Shown: positions 1-5,792, numbered from the stretch's first letter. The stretch is 6,673 nt of DNA from Jeotgalicoccus sp052093725 (GCA_052093725.1 JBQDHL010000086.1:1-6673), one strand, 5' to 3'. Numbers and translations: made by a program. The notes: a model not told the origin generated them from the sequence alone.

Positions 1-76
1 AGAATCCCAGTGATATAAAAAGCCAGTTCGAGTCACTATGATTTTCACTTATTTTATCTATAAGATTTAACTGCAT
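1..76 (-). CDS. 5' end of an unrecognised gene (partial, first 25 codons)
   Basis: An ATG at 76-74 opens a frame with no stop to the window edge. It encodes 25 complete residues beginning MQLNLIDKISENHSD and continuing SNWLFISLGF. A perfect AGGAGG lies 8 nt upstream at 90-85, and a good sigma-A-like promoter at 117-145 precedes it, so this is very likely a real gene start and not a chance ORF. It has its own promoter and lies behind the symporter's strong terminator, so it is probably transcribed independently, although it points the same way as the symporter. The visible peptide is too short for me to assign a family; it shows no signal peptide. The function is unknown, and the rest of the gene lies beyond the left edge. 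Confidence 0.7.
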   Translation of the reverse strand, partial: MQLNLIDKISENHSDSNWLFISLGF

Positions 77-84
77 CAGTACTG

Positions 85-90
85 CCTCCT
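85..90 (-). promoter_or_regulatory. Ribosome binding site AGGAGG for the left-edge partial gene
   Basis: On the minus strand AGGAGG occupies 90-85, 8 nt before the ATG at 76. The perfect match and ideal spacing are the main reason for calling the short truncated frame a gene. Confidence 0.75.
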
Positions 91-116
91 GTATTAAATT
101 TTTAATATCACCGTTG

Positions 117-145
117 ATTTTACAGATAATTTCAAATAATGTCTA
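117..145 (-). promoter_or_regulatory. Predicted sigma-A promoter for the left-edge gene
   Basis: On the minus strand TAGACA (145-140, 5 of 6 matches to TTGACA) is separated by exactly 17 nt from TAAAAT (122-117, 5 of 6 matches to TATAAT). The predicted transcription start is near 110, giving a leader of about 34 nt before the ATG at 76. An AT palindrome (TATTAAA-AA-TTTAATA on the minus strand, about 93-108) lies in that leader, just before the ribosome binding site. It could be an operator, but such palindromes are common in AT-rich DNA. Confidence 0.6.
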
Positions 146-176
146 AAGTTAACAAAAATTGATAATCTATTTCAAT

Positions 177-206
177 ATAAAAAGAGCAGATTCTCATCCG
201 CTCTTA
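177..206 (-). terminator. Rho-independent terminator of the symporter gene
   Basis: Just after the symporter stop codon, the minus strand forms a 10-bp stem. The 5' arm AAGAGCGGAT (205-196) pairs with ATCTGCTCTT (191-182) around the loop GAGA, with one G-U pair. The stem runs directly into a T tract (TTTTT, about 183-179). This is a classic intrinsic terminator about 6 nt after the TAA. It ends the symporter transcript and isolates it from the next gene to the left. Confidence 0.85.
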
Positions 207-211
207 CGTTT

Positions 212-1807
212 TTACGCCGCTATTCCTAACGGTGAAAAGATTATATAGCTGCCGACCACGACTGCAAGTACTGCAATGCCAGCGACATATCTGTATTTCC
301 ATGGTGTCATATCCACCTTCGAGAAGTCTGATTTTAAATCAAATTCGTTCGATGGATACAGTTTATTAAATATTAACAGTACTGCAAGATCTATAAAGAA
401 CAGTACGCTTAAAATATATAAATAATGTACATCGCTTAAGAACACATTCGACAATGCATACAGTGTGATATGTGTAATAAACGTTACTTTCGCTCCAAGT
501 TTCGATGTCTTCTTCGCAAAGAATCCGACAACTACTAGTATCAGCACAGGCAGACTGTATATTCCGTTAAACTGTTGCACTACTGCATACAGTCCTGACG
601 GGAACAGTGAGATGACCGGTGCAAGTATTACTACGATTACACCGACAACGATTGTTGTGATTCTACCTACAAATGATACTCTTCTGTCCGTTGCATTTTT
701 ATTTATAAATGATTTGTAGAAGTCCAGTGAGAACAGTGTCACCGTACTATTCAATGCGCCGACAAATGAACTCAGTATCGCACCGAAAATGATAGCTCCG
801 AATAAACCGTATGCCCATTCCGGCAGTATTATGCTGATCAACATCGGATATGCATTATCCGCTGTACTCCCGACGTTTCCGTTAAAGATATTAAATGCAA
901 CAATACCGGGCAGTACTAAGAACAGTGCACCGAATATTTTAAAAATGCTTAAGTATATCGCACCTTTTTGTGCTTCTTTTAAACTCTTGGCTGCGAGTGC
1001 TTTTTGCACAATCATCTGGTTTGTACACCAGAAGAATAAGTTATTAAAGAACATCCCGAACATTAATGTCGGCCACGGTACAATTGTTGAATCTATCGCA
1101 CCCCATGCATTTAATTTCTCAGGAGTTTCTTTAACGATGTTATCAAAGCCCTTAAGATAGCTGCCGTCTCCTAAGTATTTAAGTGCAAGTATTGTTATTA
1201 TCAGTCCCCCGACTATTAAGCCGATTCCGTATAATGTATCGCTGTATGCACTCAGTGACAGTCCGCCGATGAATAAATACAATATGCCAACTGCACCGAT
1301 TACAGCTGCGATAATAATAACTGCTGTATTATCGCTCACATTTAGAAAATCGCTGACATTGAATAACTGGTTAAACACCAGTGAACCTGAATATAATACA
1401 ACCGGCAGAAATGATACTACATATGTGAATATAAATAACATGGATACGAGTCTTTTAGTGAATACGTCATAGCGCATTTCGATAAATTCAGAAATCGTGC
1501 TGATGCCGTATCTTAAGTATTTTGGTAAAAACACCCAGCACAACAGTACTACTGCGACTGCCGCTGTGACTTCCCATGCCATAACTTCCATACCTGCAAC
1601 AAAGCTCTGTCCATTTTGTCCGACGAGCTGTTCGGTCGATAAGTTTGTCATGATTATTGTTGATGCTACCGCAAAACCGGTCAGGCTGTGTCCGCCCATA
1701 AAGTACCCGGATGCGCTTTTTTTATTTACGCTTCTTGATTTGAAATATGCATACAGTGCCACGCCGATAATTACTGTTATAAATATAATAATAGACAAAA
1801 CACTCAA
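212..1807 (-). CDS. YidK-like sodium:solute symporter (SLC5/SSS family)
   Basis: This is a 531-residue polytopic membrane protein with about 13-14 hydrophobic segments, the usual length for the solute:sodium symporter family. From memory it resembles E. coli YidK closely along its whole length, for example around NLSTEQLVG (55-63), YWCTNQ-like FFWCTNQ (258-264) and LNSTVTLFS (352-360). Na2-site positions known from vSGLT appear kept: A343, S346 and S347 in GAILSSF. Several vSGLT sugar-contact positions also have counterparts: Q60, E79, N256, K290 and Q411. The Tyr that gates the sugar in vSGLT is Phe here (F259). Uptake of an organic solute, possibly a sugar, with Na+ is the likely role; the true substrate is unknown. 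The start is TTG at 1807-1805, supported by GGGAGAG 8 nt upstream; the next Met (M37) would delete the first transmembrane helix. It has its own terminator and a long leader, so it is probably monocistronic. Confidence 0.9.
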   Translation of the reverse strand: MSVLSIIIFITVIIGVALYAYFKSRSVNKKSASGYFMGGHSLTGFAVASTIIMTNLSTEQLVGQNGQSFVAGMEVMAWEVTAAVAVVLLCWVFLPKYLRYGISTISEFIEMRYDVFTKRLVSMLFIFTYVVSFLPVVLYSGSLVFNQLFNVSDFLNVSDNTAVIIIAAVIGAVGILYLFIGGLSLSAYSDTLYGIGLIVGGLIITILALKYLGDGSYLKGFDNIVKETPEKLNAWGAIDSTIVPWPTLMFGMFFNNLFFWCTNQMIVQKALAAKSLKEAQKGAIYLSIFKIFGALFLVLPGIVAFNIFNGNVGSTADNAYPMLISIILPEWAYGLFGAIIFGAILSSFVGALNSTVTLFSLDFYKSFINKNATDRRVSFVGRITTIVVGVIVVILAPVISLFPSGLYAVVQQFNGIYSLPVLILVVVGFFAKKTSKLGAKVTFITHITLYALSNVFLSDVHYLYILSVLFFIDLAVLLIFNKLYPSNEFDLKSDFSKVDMTPWKYRYVAGIAVLAVVVGSYIIFSPLGIAA

Positions 1808-1815
1808 AGCTAAAT

Positions 1816-1822
1816 CTCTCCC
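1816..1822 (-). promoter_or_regulatory. Ribosome binding site deciding the TTG start of the symporter
   Basis: GGGAGAG on the minus strand lies 8 nt before TTG at 1807-1805. No ATG or GTG in frame nearby fits as well, so the gene most likely starts at this TTG. Confidence 0.7.
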
Positions 1823-1854
1823 TATTTAATGATGTTAATCAATAAGTAGTTCAT

Positions 1855-1923
1855 TCAGCTTTTAAATAAAGAATAAGTAAATTTAGCAATGATATCAAAC
1901 TCCGTTATAATCCTGGGGCTCAT
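1855..1923 (-). CDS. Possible 22-residue leader ORF upstream of the symporter
   Basis: On the minus strand ATG at 1923-1921 opens a 22-codon frame, beginning MSPRIITEFD and ending with TGA at 1857-1855. It is preceded by AGAGGTGG at 1942-1935, a strong Shine-Dalgarno-like sequence, but the 11-nt spacing to ATG is on the long side. The peptide is mixed and not clearly a membrane segment. It ends 47 nt before the symporter start. It could be a leader peptide affecting symporter translation, or the Shine-Dalgarno-like sequence could be coincidental. I do not recognise the peptide. Confidence 0.25.
   Translation of the reverse strand: MSPRIITEFDIIAKFTYSLFKS
1870..1898 (-). promoter_or_regulatory. 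Weak candidate promoter for the symporter
   Basis: On the minus strand TTGATA (1898-1893, 5 of 6) and TATTCT (1875-1870, 4 of 6) are separated by 17 nt. This would start transcription about 55 nt before the TTG start. It lies inside the possible leader ORF, so the promoter and the ORF are competing readings of the same stretch. Confidence 0.35.
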
Positions 1924-2031
1924 ATCTAAAATTTCCACCTCTTTATATGTAATACAATTTCAAAATGAATGTTAATTTTTAATATTAAATAAATTATTTC
2001 ATCTTTTTATTACGTAATATTTTTTTATAAC

Positions 2032-2057
2032 AAAAAACCAGAATTATTTCTGGTTTT
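2032..2057 (-). terminator. Rho-independent terminator overlapping the acetyltransferase stop codon
   Basis: On the minus strand AAAACCAGAA (2057-2048) pairs perfectly with TTCTGGTTTT (2043-2034) around the loop ATAA, and the T tract continues to 2032 (six Ts in all at 2037-2032). The TAA stop of the acetyltransferase (2046-2044) lies within the loop, and the 5' arm encodes the last codons. The stem is AT-rich, but the perfect 10 bp and T tract make an intrinsic terminator likely. It separates the acetyltransferase from the symporter. Confidence 0.75.
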
Positions 2058-2676
2058 GATAATGCTTATTCGTAAAGTCCTTAATCGGCAAATGAAAATC
2101 CGGGATGCAGTCTTTAATTTTATCGTGCGGCCAGTCCCACCATTTAATATCGAGCAGTGCTTCAATGATTTCATCACTGAACCGCTTTTTAATTTCTTTA
2201 GCAGGTACACCAACAGCGATTGCATACGGTGCAACGTCTTTTGTAACAACTGCGCCTGCACCGATCACAGCGCCATGCCCGATTGTAACTTCAGGTGAGA
2301 TAATCGCACCATGTCCGATCCACGTGTCATGACCAATTGATGTAACTCTTGATTGTCTGTGTTTAAAAAATTCACTGTCATCATTATCACTGAATCCGTA
2401 CATTTTCTGTCTGTACGTAAAATGATGCAGTGACGGTCTGTCATACGGATGGTCCGTTGGACCAATTCTTACCATTGCAGCGATATTTGAAAATTTTCCT
2501 ACGACCGTGTTCTGAACAAAACAGAACTGTCCGGTATAGGAATAGTCTCCCAATGTGCTGTTCTCTAAAAAATTAAACATACCGACTTCGGTATAGACAC
2601 CGAACTCACAGTTTTTAACGTTCGCATTATCATGAATCAGTACATCTTTACCCAGCTGTTTATTTGACGAATTCAT
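2044..2676 (-). CDS. Hexapeptide-repeat (LbH) acetyltransferase, phosphonate-cluster type
   Basis: This 210-residue protein is built of left-handed beta-helix hexapeptide repeats, seen in the N-terminal turns (about 12-72) and in IGHDTWIGHGAIISPEVTIG (114-133) followed by GAVIGAGAVVTKDVAPYAIAVGVPAK. An insertion loop with TDHPYDRP (75-81) carries His76, the position used as catalytic base in xenobiotic O-acetyltransferases (VatD/CatB type). The stretch HHFTYRQKMY and the late WWDWPHDKI (179-187) with IPDF match my memory of TIGR03308, the transferase found with phosphonate (phn) genes. It is therefore a probable cytosolic acetyl-CoA-dependent O- or N-acetyltransferase with unknown acceptor. 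Such proteins are often annotated loosely as chloramphenicol acetyltransferase; nothing here supports drug resistance. The start is ATG at 2676 with GGAGG 6 nt upstream. No phn gene is nearby, so it is an orphan copy in its own unit. Confidence 0.88.
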   Translation of the reverse strand: MNSSNKQLGKDVLIHDNANVKNCEFGVYTEVGMFNFLENSTLGDYSYTGQFCFVQNTVVGKFSNIAAMVRIGPTDHPYDRPSLHHFTYRQKMYGFSDNDDSEFFKHRQSRVTSIGHDTWIGHGAIISPEVTIGHGAVIGAGAVVTKDVAPYAIAVGVPAKEIKKRFSDEIIEALLDIKWWDWPHDKIKDCIPDFHLPIKDFTNKHYQNQK

Positions 2677-2693
2677 CTTTTTCCTCCACCTTA

Positions 2694-2749
2694 TTAATAC
2701 TTACAATATTAACTTGGCGCCATGTCTGACGAAGTAAAGTAAGTATTAA
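2694..2749. repeat. 11-bp perfect inverted repeat flanking a 34-nt GC-richer core
   Basis: TTAATACTTAC (2694-2704) and GTAAGTATTAA (2739-2749) are perfect inverted copies. Their 34-nt spacer contains the palindrome GGCGCC (2716-2721). TATTAAC also occurs twice in direct orientation (2707-2713 and 2744-2750). The block sits between the DUF1413-like gene and the acetyltransferase, with one arm abutting the AAGGTGGAGG ribosome binding region. It lacks a T tract, so it is not an ordinary terminator. It could be an operator pair, an RNA hairpin controlling translation, or a small miniature repeat element. Confidence 0.5.
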
Positions 2750-2773
2750 CATTGTAGGGAACAGGTAAAATTA

Positions 2774-3007
2774 TTAAAGCTTTTTATACTGTTGCTGATG
2801 GGATGATGTCTTTTCAATAGCTTCAACTGATTTTTTATTATGCACTTTTTCTAAAAACAGACGTCCTAAACTGCTTCTCATTTCCGTTTCAAGACGATTC
2901 CATTTATACCCTTTAAAAAGATCTTTCAGCAGAAATACTTCGCCTTCTTTTAAGTTTTTCGTTTCCTGCCATGCTTTTTTAATAATCTTTTTCTCTTTCT
3001 TTGCCAT
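2774..3007 (-). CDS. DUF1413-like small basic protein
   Basis: This 77-residue cytosolic protein has a Lys-rich N terminus (MAKKEKKIIKK). A conserved-looking core follows: LKEGEVFLLKDLFKGYKWNR (19-38) and SSLGRLFLEKV (45-55). The C terminus reads IEKTSSHQQQYKKL. The pattern 'LKEGE-F-LKDLF-GY-W-R ... LG-LF' is what I recall for DUF1413, a small Bacillota family of unknown function; the assignment is from memory. The frame could open at GTG 3016, but that codon lies inside the GAGGTG ribosome binding site (3019-3014). ATG at 3007, 6 nt downstream of that site, is therefore the better start. It follows the PH-domain gene by 59 nt with no visible terminator, so the two may share a transcript. Confidence 0.7.
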   Translation of the reverse strand: MAKKEKKIIKKAWQETKNLKEGEVFLLKDLFKGYKWNRLETEMRSSLGRLFLEKVHNKKSVEAIEKTSSHQQQYKKL

Positions 3008-3013
3008 CGTTAT

Positions 3014-3019
3014 CACCTC
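3014..3019 (-). promoter_or_regulatory. Ribosome binding site that fixes the DUF1413-like start at ATG 3007
   Basis: On the minus strand GAGGTGAT, an 8-nt match to the 16S rRNA tail complement, begins at 3019. It is 6 nt from ATG 3007 when measured from GAGGTG. A GTG start at 3016 would lie within the site and can be discounted. Confidence 0.75.
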
Positions 3020-3066
3020 AAATTTTGATTACATTAGTAATACCCGATTTTAAGGTTCTCTAACAG

Positions 3067-3432
3067 TTACAGTACTGCGTTGGCAATAAGCATATCAATT
3101 TCCCGGATATCAATTTTCTTATCCAGTTTAATTTTAAAGCGCCCGGTTCTCGTCCACAGTTCGATTTCAGCATTCAAATCAAACATGCCTCTGGCATTTT
3201 CCGAAGACCATATATCGATAATTTTGTATGGTATTGAGTATACTTCAACTTTTTTACCAGTCATCCCCTGTGAGTCACGTACAATAATACGTTTTGTAGT
3301 AAACGTAACACTATCGCGGAACGTTTTATATGATGCAACTGCTTCTTCGCCATTTACGAGCACTTCATTTATATCTTCCGGTACTGGGATTTCACTGAAC
3401 AATGTGACTTCCAGAATGTTATTCATTTCCAT
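3067..3432 (-). CDS. Bacterial PH-domain protein (bPH_1, PF08000 type)
   Basis: This 121-residue soluble protein consists almost wholly of a bacterial pleckstrin-homology-like domain. The diagnostic stretch runs from GEEAVASYKTFRDSVTFTTKRII (28-50) through DSQGMTGKKVEVYSIPYKII (53-72) to FDLNAEIELW (84-93), then the closing segment RFKIKLDKKIDIREIDMLIANAVL. This order is typical of PF08000 (formerly DUF1696), a family whose fold is known but whose cellular role is not. No signal peptide or membrane helix is visible. ATG at 3432 is chosen because AGG (3442-3440) lies 7 nt before it; a second ATG two codons later (3426) is possible. It begins 29 nt after the amidase stop, on the same strand and without a terminator, so it may be co-transcribed with it. 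Confidence 0.88.
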   Translation of the reverse strand: MEMNNILEVTLFSEIPVPEDINEVLVNGEEAVASYKTFRDSVTFTTKRIIVRDSQGMTGKKVEVYSIPYKIIDIWSSENARGMFDLNAEIELWTRTGRFKIKLDKKIDIREIDMLIANAVL

Positions 3433-3461
3433 AATATAACCTAACCCCTGTCTTATTAATT

Positions 3462-4700
3462 TTATTTCGCGCCGAGCAGTCTGCTTGCTGTCAGCAGAAG
3501 TACATTTGCACCGTTTACAAGCTGTTCCGGAGACGTATATTCCATCGGATTATGACTGACACCATCTTTACTTGGCACGAAAATCATTGCTGAAGGTGCA
3601 ATTCTGTTAATCATCTGAGCGTCGTGTCCTGCACCTGATGTCATCAGTTTTGAGCTCAATTTTAAGTTCCCTGCAGCTGCAACGATATTTTCTACGATTG
3701 ATTTATCAAATGTCACTGGTTCGAAAATCGCAAATTCAGTTGCCTGCACACCTATTTTTCCTTCTTCTTTGATATCATTCAGCGTATCTCTGACTAATTC
3801 CTGCGCTTTATGGAATCCTTTTTCTGTCGGACTCCTCATATCCAGCGTAAATGTTGCTTTTGAAGGAATAATCGTCGCTGCGTTCGGTTCAAGCTGAATT
3901 GAGCCGAGTGTCGCCACTGTATCGAGACCATTTTTATTAATATAGTTATATAGCGTAGACATAAAGTATGTCACTGCCTGCATCGGATCTTTACGTAAGT
4001 AGTTTGGTGTAGAGCCCGCATGGTTCGCTTCACCGGTAAAAATAATTTCACGTCTGGAGTTCCCCTGCAGATTATGAACTGCGCCAATCTCAATTCCTTC
4101 TTTGTCGAGTACGGGCCCCTGTTCAATGTGCAATTCAATATATGCTTCCGGTTCAATAAATCCAGGTTCATTTTTTCCTGCATAGCCGATACGTTCAAGT
4201 TCATCACCTAATCTGAGCCCGTCGATACTTACAGTATCCAGTGCTTTATCGATATCCAGATCTCCCGAATATACTAGTGAGCCGAGCATACTTGGCGGGA
4301 AACGTACGCCTTCTTCATTCGTGAATGCAGCGATTGTTACCGGTCTGTTCGTTTTAATATTGTTTTCTTTTAATGTCTGAACAGTTTCAAGTCCTGACAA
4401 TACGCCGTAACTACCATCATACTTTCCTGCATCAATGACAGAGTCGATATGCGAACCGAGCATTAACGGCTTTTCACCTTTGTTGTGTTCTTCTTCCCAC
4501 GTTCCGAAAATATTACCAAAACGGTCGACTTCAACTTTTAAATCCAGTTCTTTAAACCAGCTTACAAGTATATCCCTGCCTTGTTTATCTTCATCTGAAA
4601 GTGCCAGCCTGATTAACTGATCTTTTTCATTACGTCCAACTTCTCCGAGTTCATTAATTCTTTTTAACAATCTGTCTCCATTTATTTTTAGATGTTCCAC
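3462..4700 (-). CDS. Zn-dependent hydantoinase/carbamoylase-family amidase (M20 fold)
   Basis: This complete 412-residue cytosolic enzyme belongs to the allantoate amidohydrolase / N-carbamoyl-L-amino-acid hydrolase / beta-ureidopropionase group (TIGR01879 type). The binuclear metal ligands of the family are all present: H84 (GSHIDSV), D95 (KYDG), E130 with catalytic-base candidate E129 (FTNEEG), H191 (LHIEQGP) and H383 (SHNPMEYT). The lid/dimerisation domain spans roughly 210-325 and contains NHAGSTP (226-232). R289 and GAGHDAQ (356-362) fit the substrate and carboxylate-binding regions. It would release ammonia and CO2 from N-carbamoyl or ureido compounds, but sequence reading cannot separate allantoate, ureidoglycolate and N-carbamoyl amino acids as substrates. 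The start is GTG at 4700, with AAGGGG ending 10 nt upstream; the next Met is far inside. No hydantoinase, allantoinase or purine gene is visible nearby. Confidence 0.92.
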   Translation of the reverse strand: MEHLKINGDRLLKRINELGEVGRNEKDQLIRLALSDEDKQGRDILVSWFKELDLKVEVDRFGNIFGTWEEEHNKGEKPLMLGSHIDSVIDAGKYDGSYGVLSGLETVQTLKENNIKTNRPVTIAAFTNEEGVRFPPSMLGSLVYSGDLDIDKALDTVSIDGLRLGDELERIGYAGKNEPGFIEPEAYIELHIEQGPVLDKEGIEIGAVHNLQGNSRREIIFTGEANHAGSTPNYLRKDPMQAVTYFMSTLYNYINKNGLDTVATLGSIQLEPNAATIIPSKATFTLDMRSPTEKGFHKAQELVRDTLNDIKEEGKIGVQATEFAIFEPVTFDKSIVENIVAAAGNLKLSSKLMTSGAGHDAQMINRIAPSAMIFVPSKDGVSHNPMEYTSPEQLVNGANVLLLTASRLLGAK

Positions 4701-4766
4701 TATAGAAGCGCCCCTTTTTAAATGCTTTCTTATTAATTACCCTTTAGCTCTGAACTTATTCCAATA

Positions 4767-5789
4767 TTAAATTAACAATTNNNNNNNNNNTTCTTTTGTA
4801 ATACTCCCAAGATATTTCTGTAAATCTATAGACGATAGTGCCTCCATCAAGTCTTCCTCTTTCAGTCTGACACCTTCCAGCACCTTTTCTACTTCTCTGA
4901 TTTCACGACTGCCGAAAAAGTCACCGTAAATTTTAGCGTGCTGTATAATACCAGAATCTACATCTAATGTAATATCCAGCGTTCCAATTGAGAATCTGCC
5001 GTCTTTTGAATATTTAAATCTGGGTGATTTACCGAAAGTCCAATCCCAGTTTCTGTACTTCTCAGCCATTAACCTATCAATACCAGCCCAGTCTTCATCA
5101 GTCAGTTCATAAGTTTTTATGTCACTTCTGTCGGCTGCTTTGAATATTTTTAAAATCATCAGTTCACAAAATTCGATACTGGACAGATTTTTATATTCTT
5201 CATCCAGATAATCCCTTAAAGAAATCACTCTGCTGCGGACAGATTTGATACCTTTGGATTCCATTTTCTTTTTGTTCGGTCTTAACGATTTTTCCATTTT
5301 CTCTTCATCAACATCTAAGAGCAGCGAATATCCGCTGTATGTTCTGCCGTTTACGACGTTCATTGCACCCCCGGATACTTTCCTGCCATCTACATGGAGA
5401 TCATTTCGTCCGCTTTTCTCCACATTTTTTAATCCCAGTTCTTTAAGTATTTGAATAGCAGGTTCATACATCTGGTCAAAATTAATATCTGCACTGATAT
5501 CGGTGTTATCGCTGACAAAACAGAAATTCACGCCACCCATATCAAGATAAATCGTCCCACCTCCGGTATCTCTTCTTACCAGGTTGATACTATGTTCTTT
5601 CATATACTCAAGATTCGCTTCTTCACGTGCATTCTGATAACGGCCAACCTGAACCAGCGGCTCAGTTAAATATGGGAATACCATATCTTCACCTAAAAAT
5701 AAATTTCCCTGTGCATAAACCTGGACTGCGAGTGCTACAGCCCCGTCATAGATATATTCACCATCGCGTTTAACTTCTATAAGATACAT
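4767..5789 (-). CDS. lplA2: Lipoate-protein ligase A, LplA2-type (C terminus interrupted by Ns)
   Basis: This about 340-residue cytosolic enzyme is predicted to activate lipoate with ATP and transfer it to a lysine of a carrier protein. Family motifs are in order: RRDTGGGTIYLD (72-83), SGRND (126-130), DGRKVSGGA (134-142) with the lipoyl-AMP-contacting Lys137, and SVRSRV (183-188). An accessory C-terminal domain begins near 250. The HHGT motif of E. coli LplA appears replaced by SGYS (152-155), and its FHD by YLD, so it is divergent from housekeeping LplA. Coupling to the SirTM gene (3 nt gap) points to LplA2, whose known main client is the GcvH-L protein. Start ATG 5789; GGAG (5802-5799) lies inside the sirtuin's end. 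Ten Ns at 4781-4790 hide 3-4 codons near the end; after them the frame reads LLI and then TAA, plausible for this family but not proven. Confidence 0.88.
   Translation of the reverse strand: MYLIEVKRDGEYIYDGAVALAVQVYAQGNLFLGEDMVFPYLTEPLVQVGRYQNAREEANLEYMKEHSINLVRRDTGGGTIYLDMGGVNFCFVSDNTDISADINFDQMYEPAIQILKELGLKNVEKSGRNDLHVDGRKVSGGAMNVVNGRTYSGYSLLLDVDEEKMEKSLRPNKKKMESKGIKSVRSRVISLRDYLDEEYKNLSSIEFCELMILKIFKAADRSDIKTYELTDEDWAGIDRLMAEKYRNWDWTFGKSPRFKYSKDGRFSIGTLDITLDVDSGIIQHAKIYGDFFGSREIREVEKVLEGVRLKEEDLMEALSSIDLQKYLGSITKEXXXXLLI
4781..4790. other. Assembly gap (10 Ns) in the 3' end of the ligase gene
   Basis: Ten undetermined bases fall between codon 333 of the ligase and its apparent last four codons. 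Taken at face value the gap preserves the reading frame and the following codons give an ordinary hydrophobic C terminus. If the Ns stand for a gap of unknown size, the true stop and anything in the gap, such as a terminator, are unknown. Confidence 0.95.
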
Positions 5790-5792
5790 AGC

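Larger units (their letters stand above)
1824..2031. other. Long AT-rich leader/intergenic region upstream of the symporter
   Basis: About 235 nt separate the symporter start from the acetyltransferase stop, and no conserved gene is evident. The region holds two perfect 12-bp palindromes: TATTACGTAATA at 2008-2019 and TTTAATATTAAA at 1978-1989. It also holds a possible 22-codon ORF (1855-1923) and a weak promoter candidate (1870-1898). I recognise no riboswitch class in it. The palindromes could be operator sites for a regulator of solute uptake, but the base composition makes chance palindromes likely. Confidence 0.4.

Noticed and set aside
789..1160. 123-residue open frame on the plus strand, and similar ones at 465-719 and 1497-1829
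   Set aside because: They lie antisense to the symporter, which has clear family similarity; their hydrophobic and Thr/Ser-rich content mirrors its codons.
2025..2261. Minus-strand 78-residue frame overlapping the acetyltransferase, and one at 2265-2465
   Set aside because: They are in an alternative frame of the hexapeptide acetyltransferase, with no motif or ribosome binding site.
2044..2676. Chloramphenicol or streptogramin resistance acetyltransferase
   Set aside because: The shared fold and His76 are general to the superfamily; the WWDWP and HHFTYR features fit the phosphonate-cluster family better.
3014..3016. GTG start adding three residues to the DUF1413-like protein
   Set aside because: This GTG is part of the GAGGTG ribosome binding site that serves the ATG at 3007.
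3020..3066. Small inverted repeat ATTAC-ATTA-GTAAT upstream of the DUF1413-like gene
   Set aside because: Only 5-bp arms in AT-rich sequence and no T tract; likely chance.
3080..3439. 119-residue open frame on the plus strand
   Set aside because: It is antisense to nearly the whole PH-domain gene, has no ribosome binding site or recognisable motif, and is explained as a shadow of that gene.
4701..4766. Promoter or terminator between the ligase and the amidase
   Set aside because: I found no convincing stem with a T tract and no -35/-10 pair with good spacing; the nearby Ns also leave the region incomplete.
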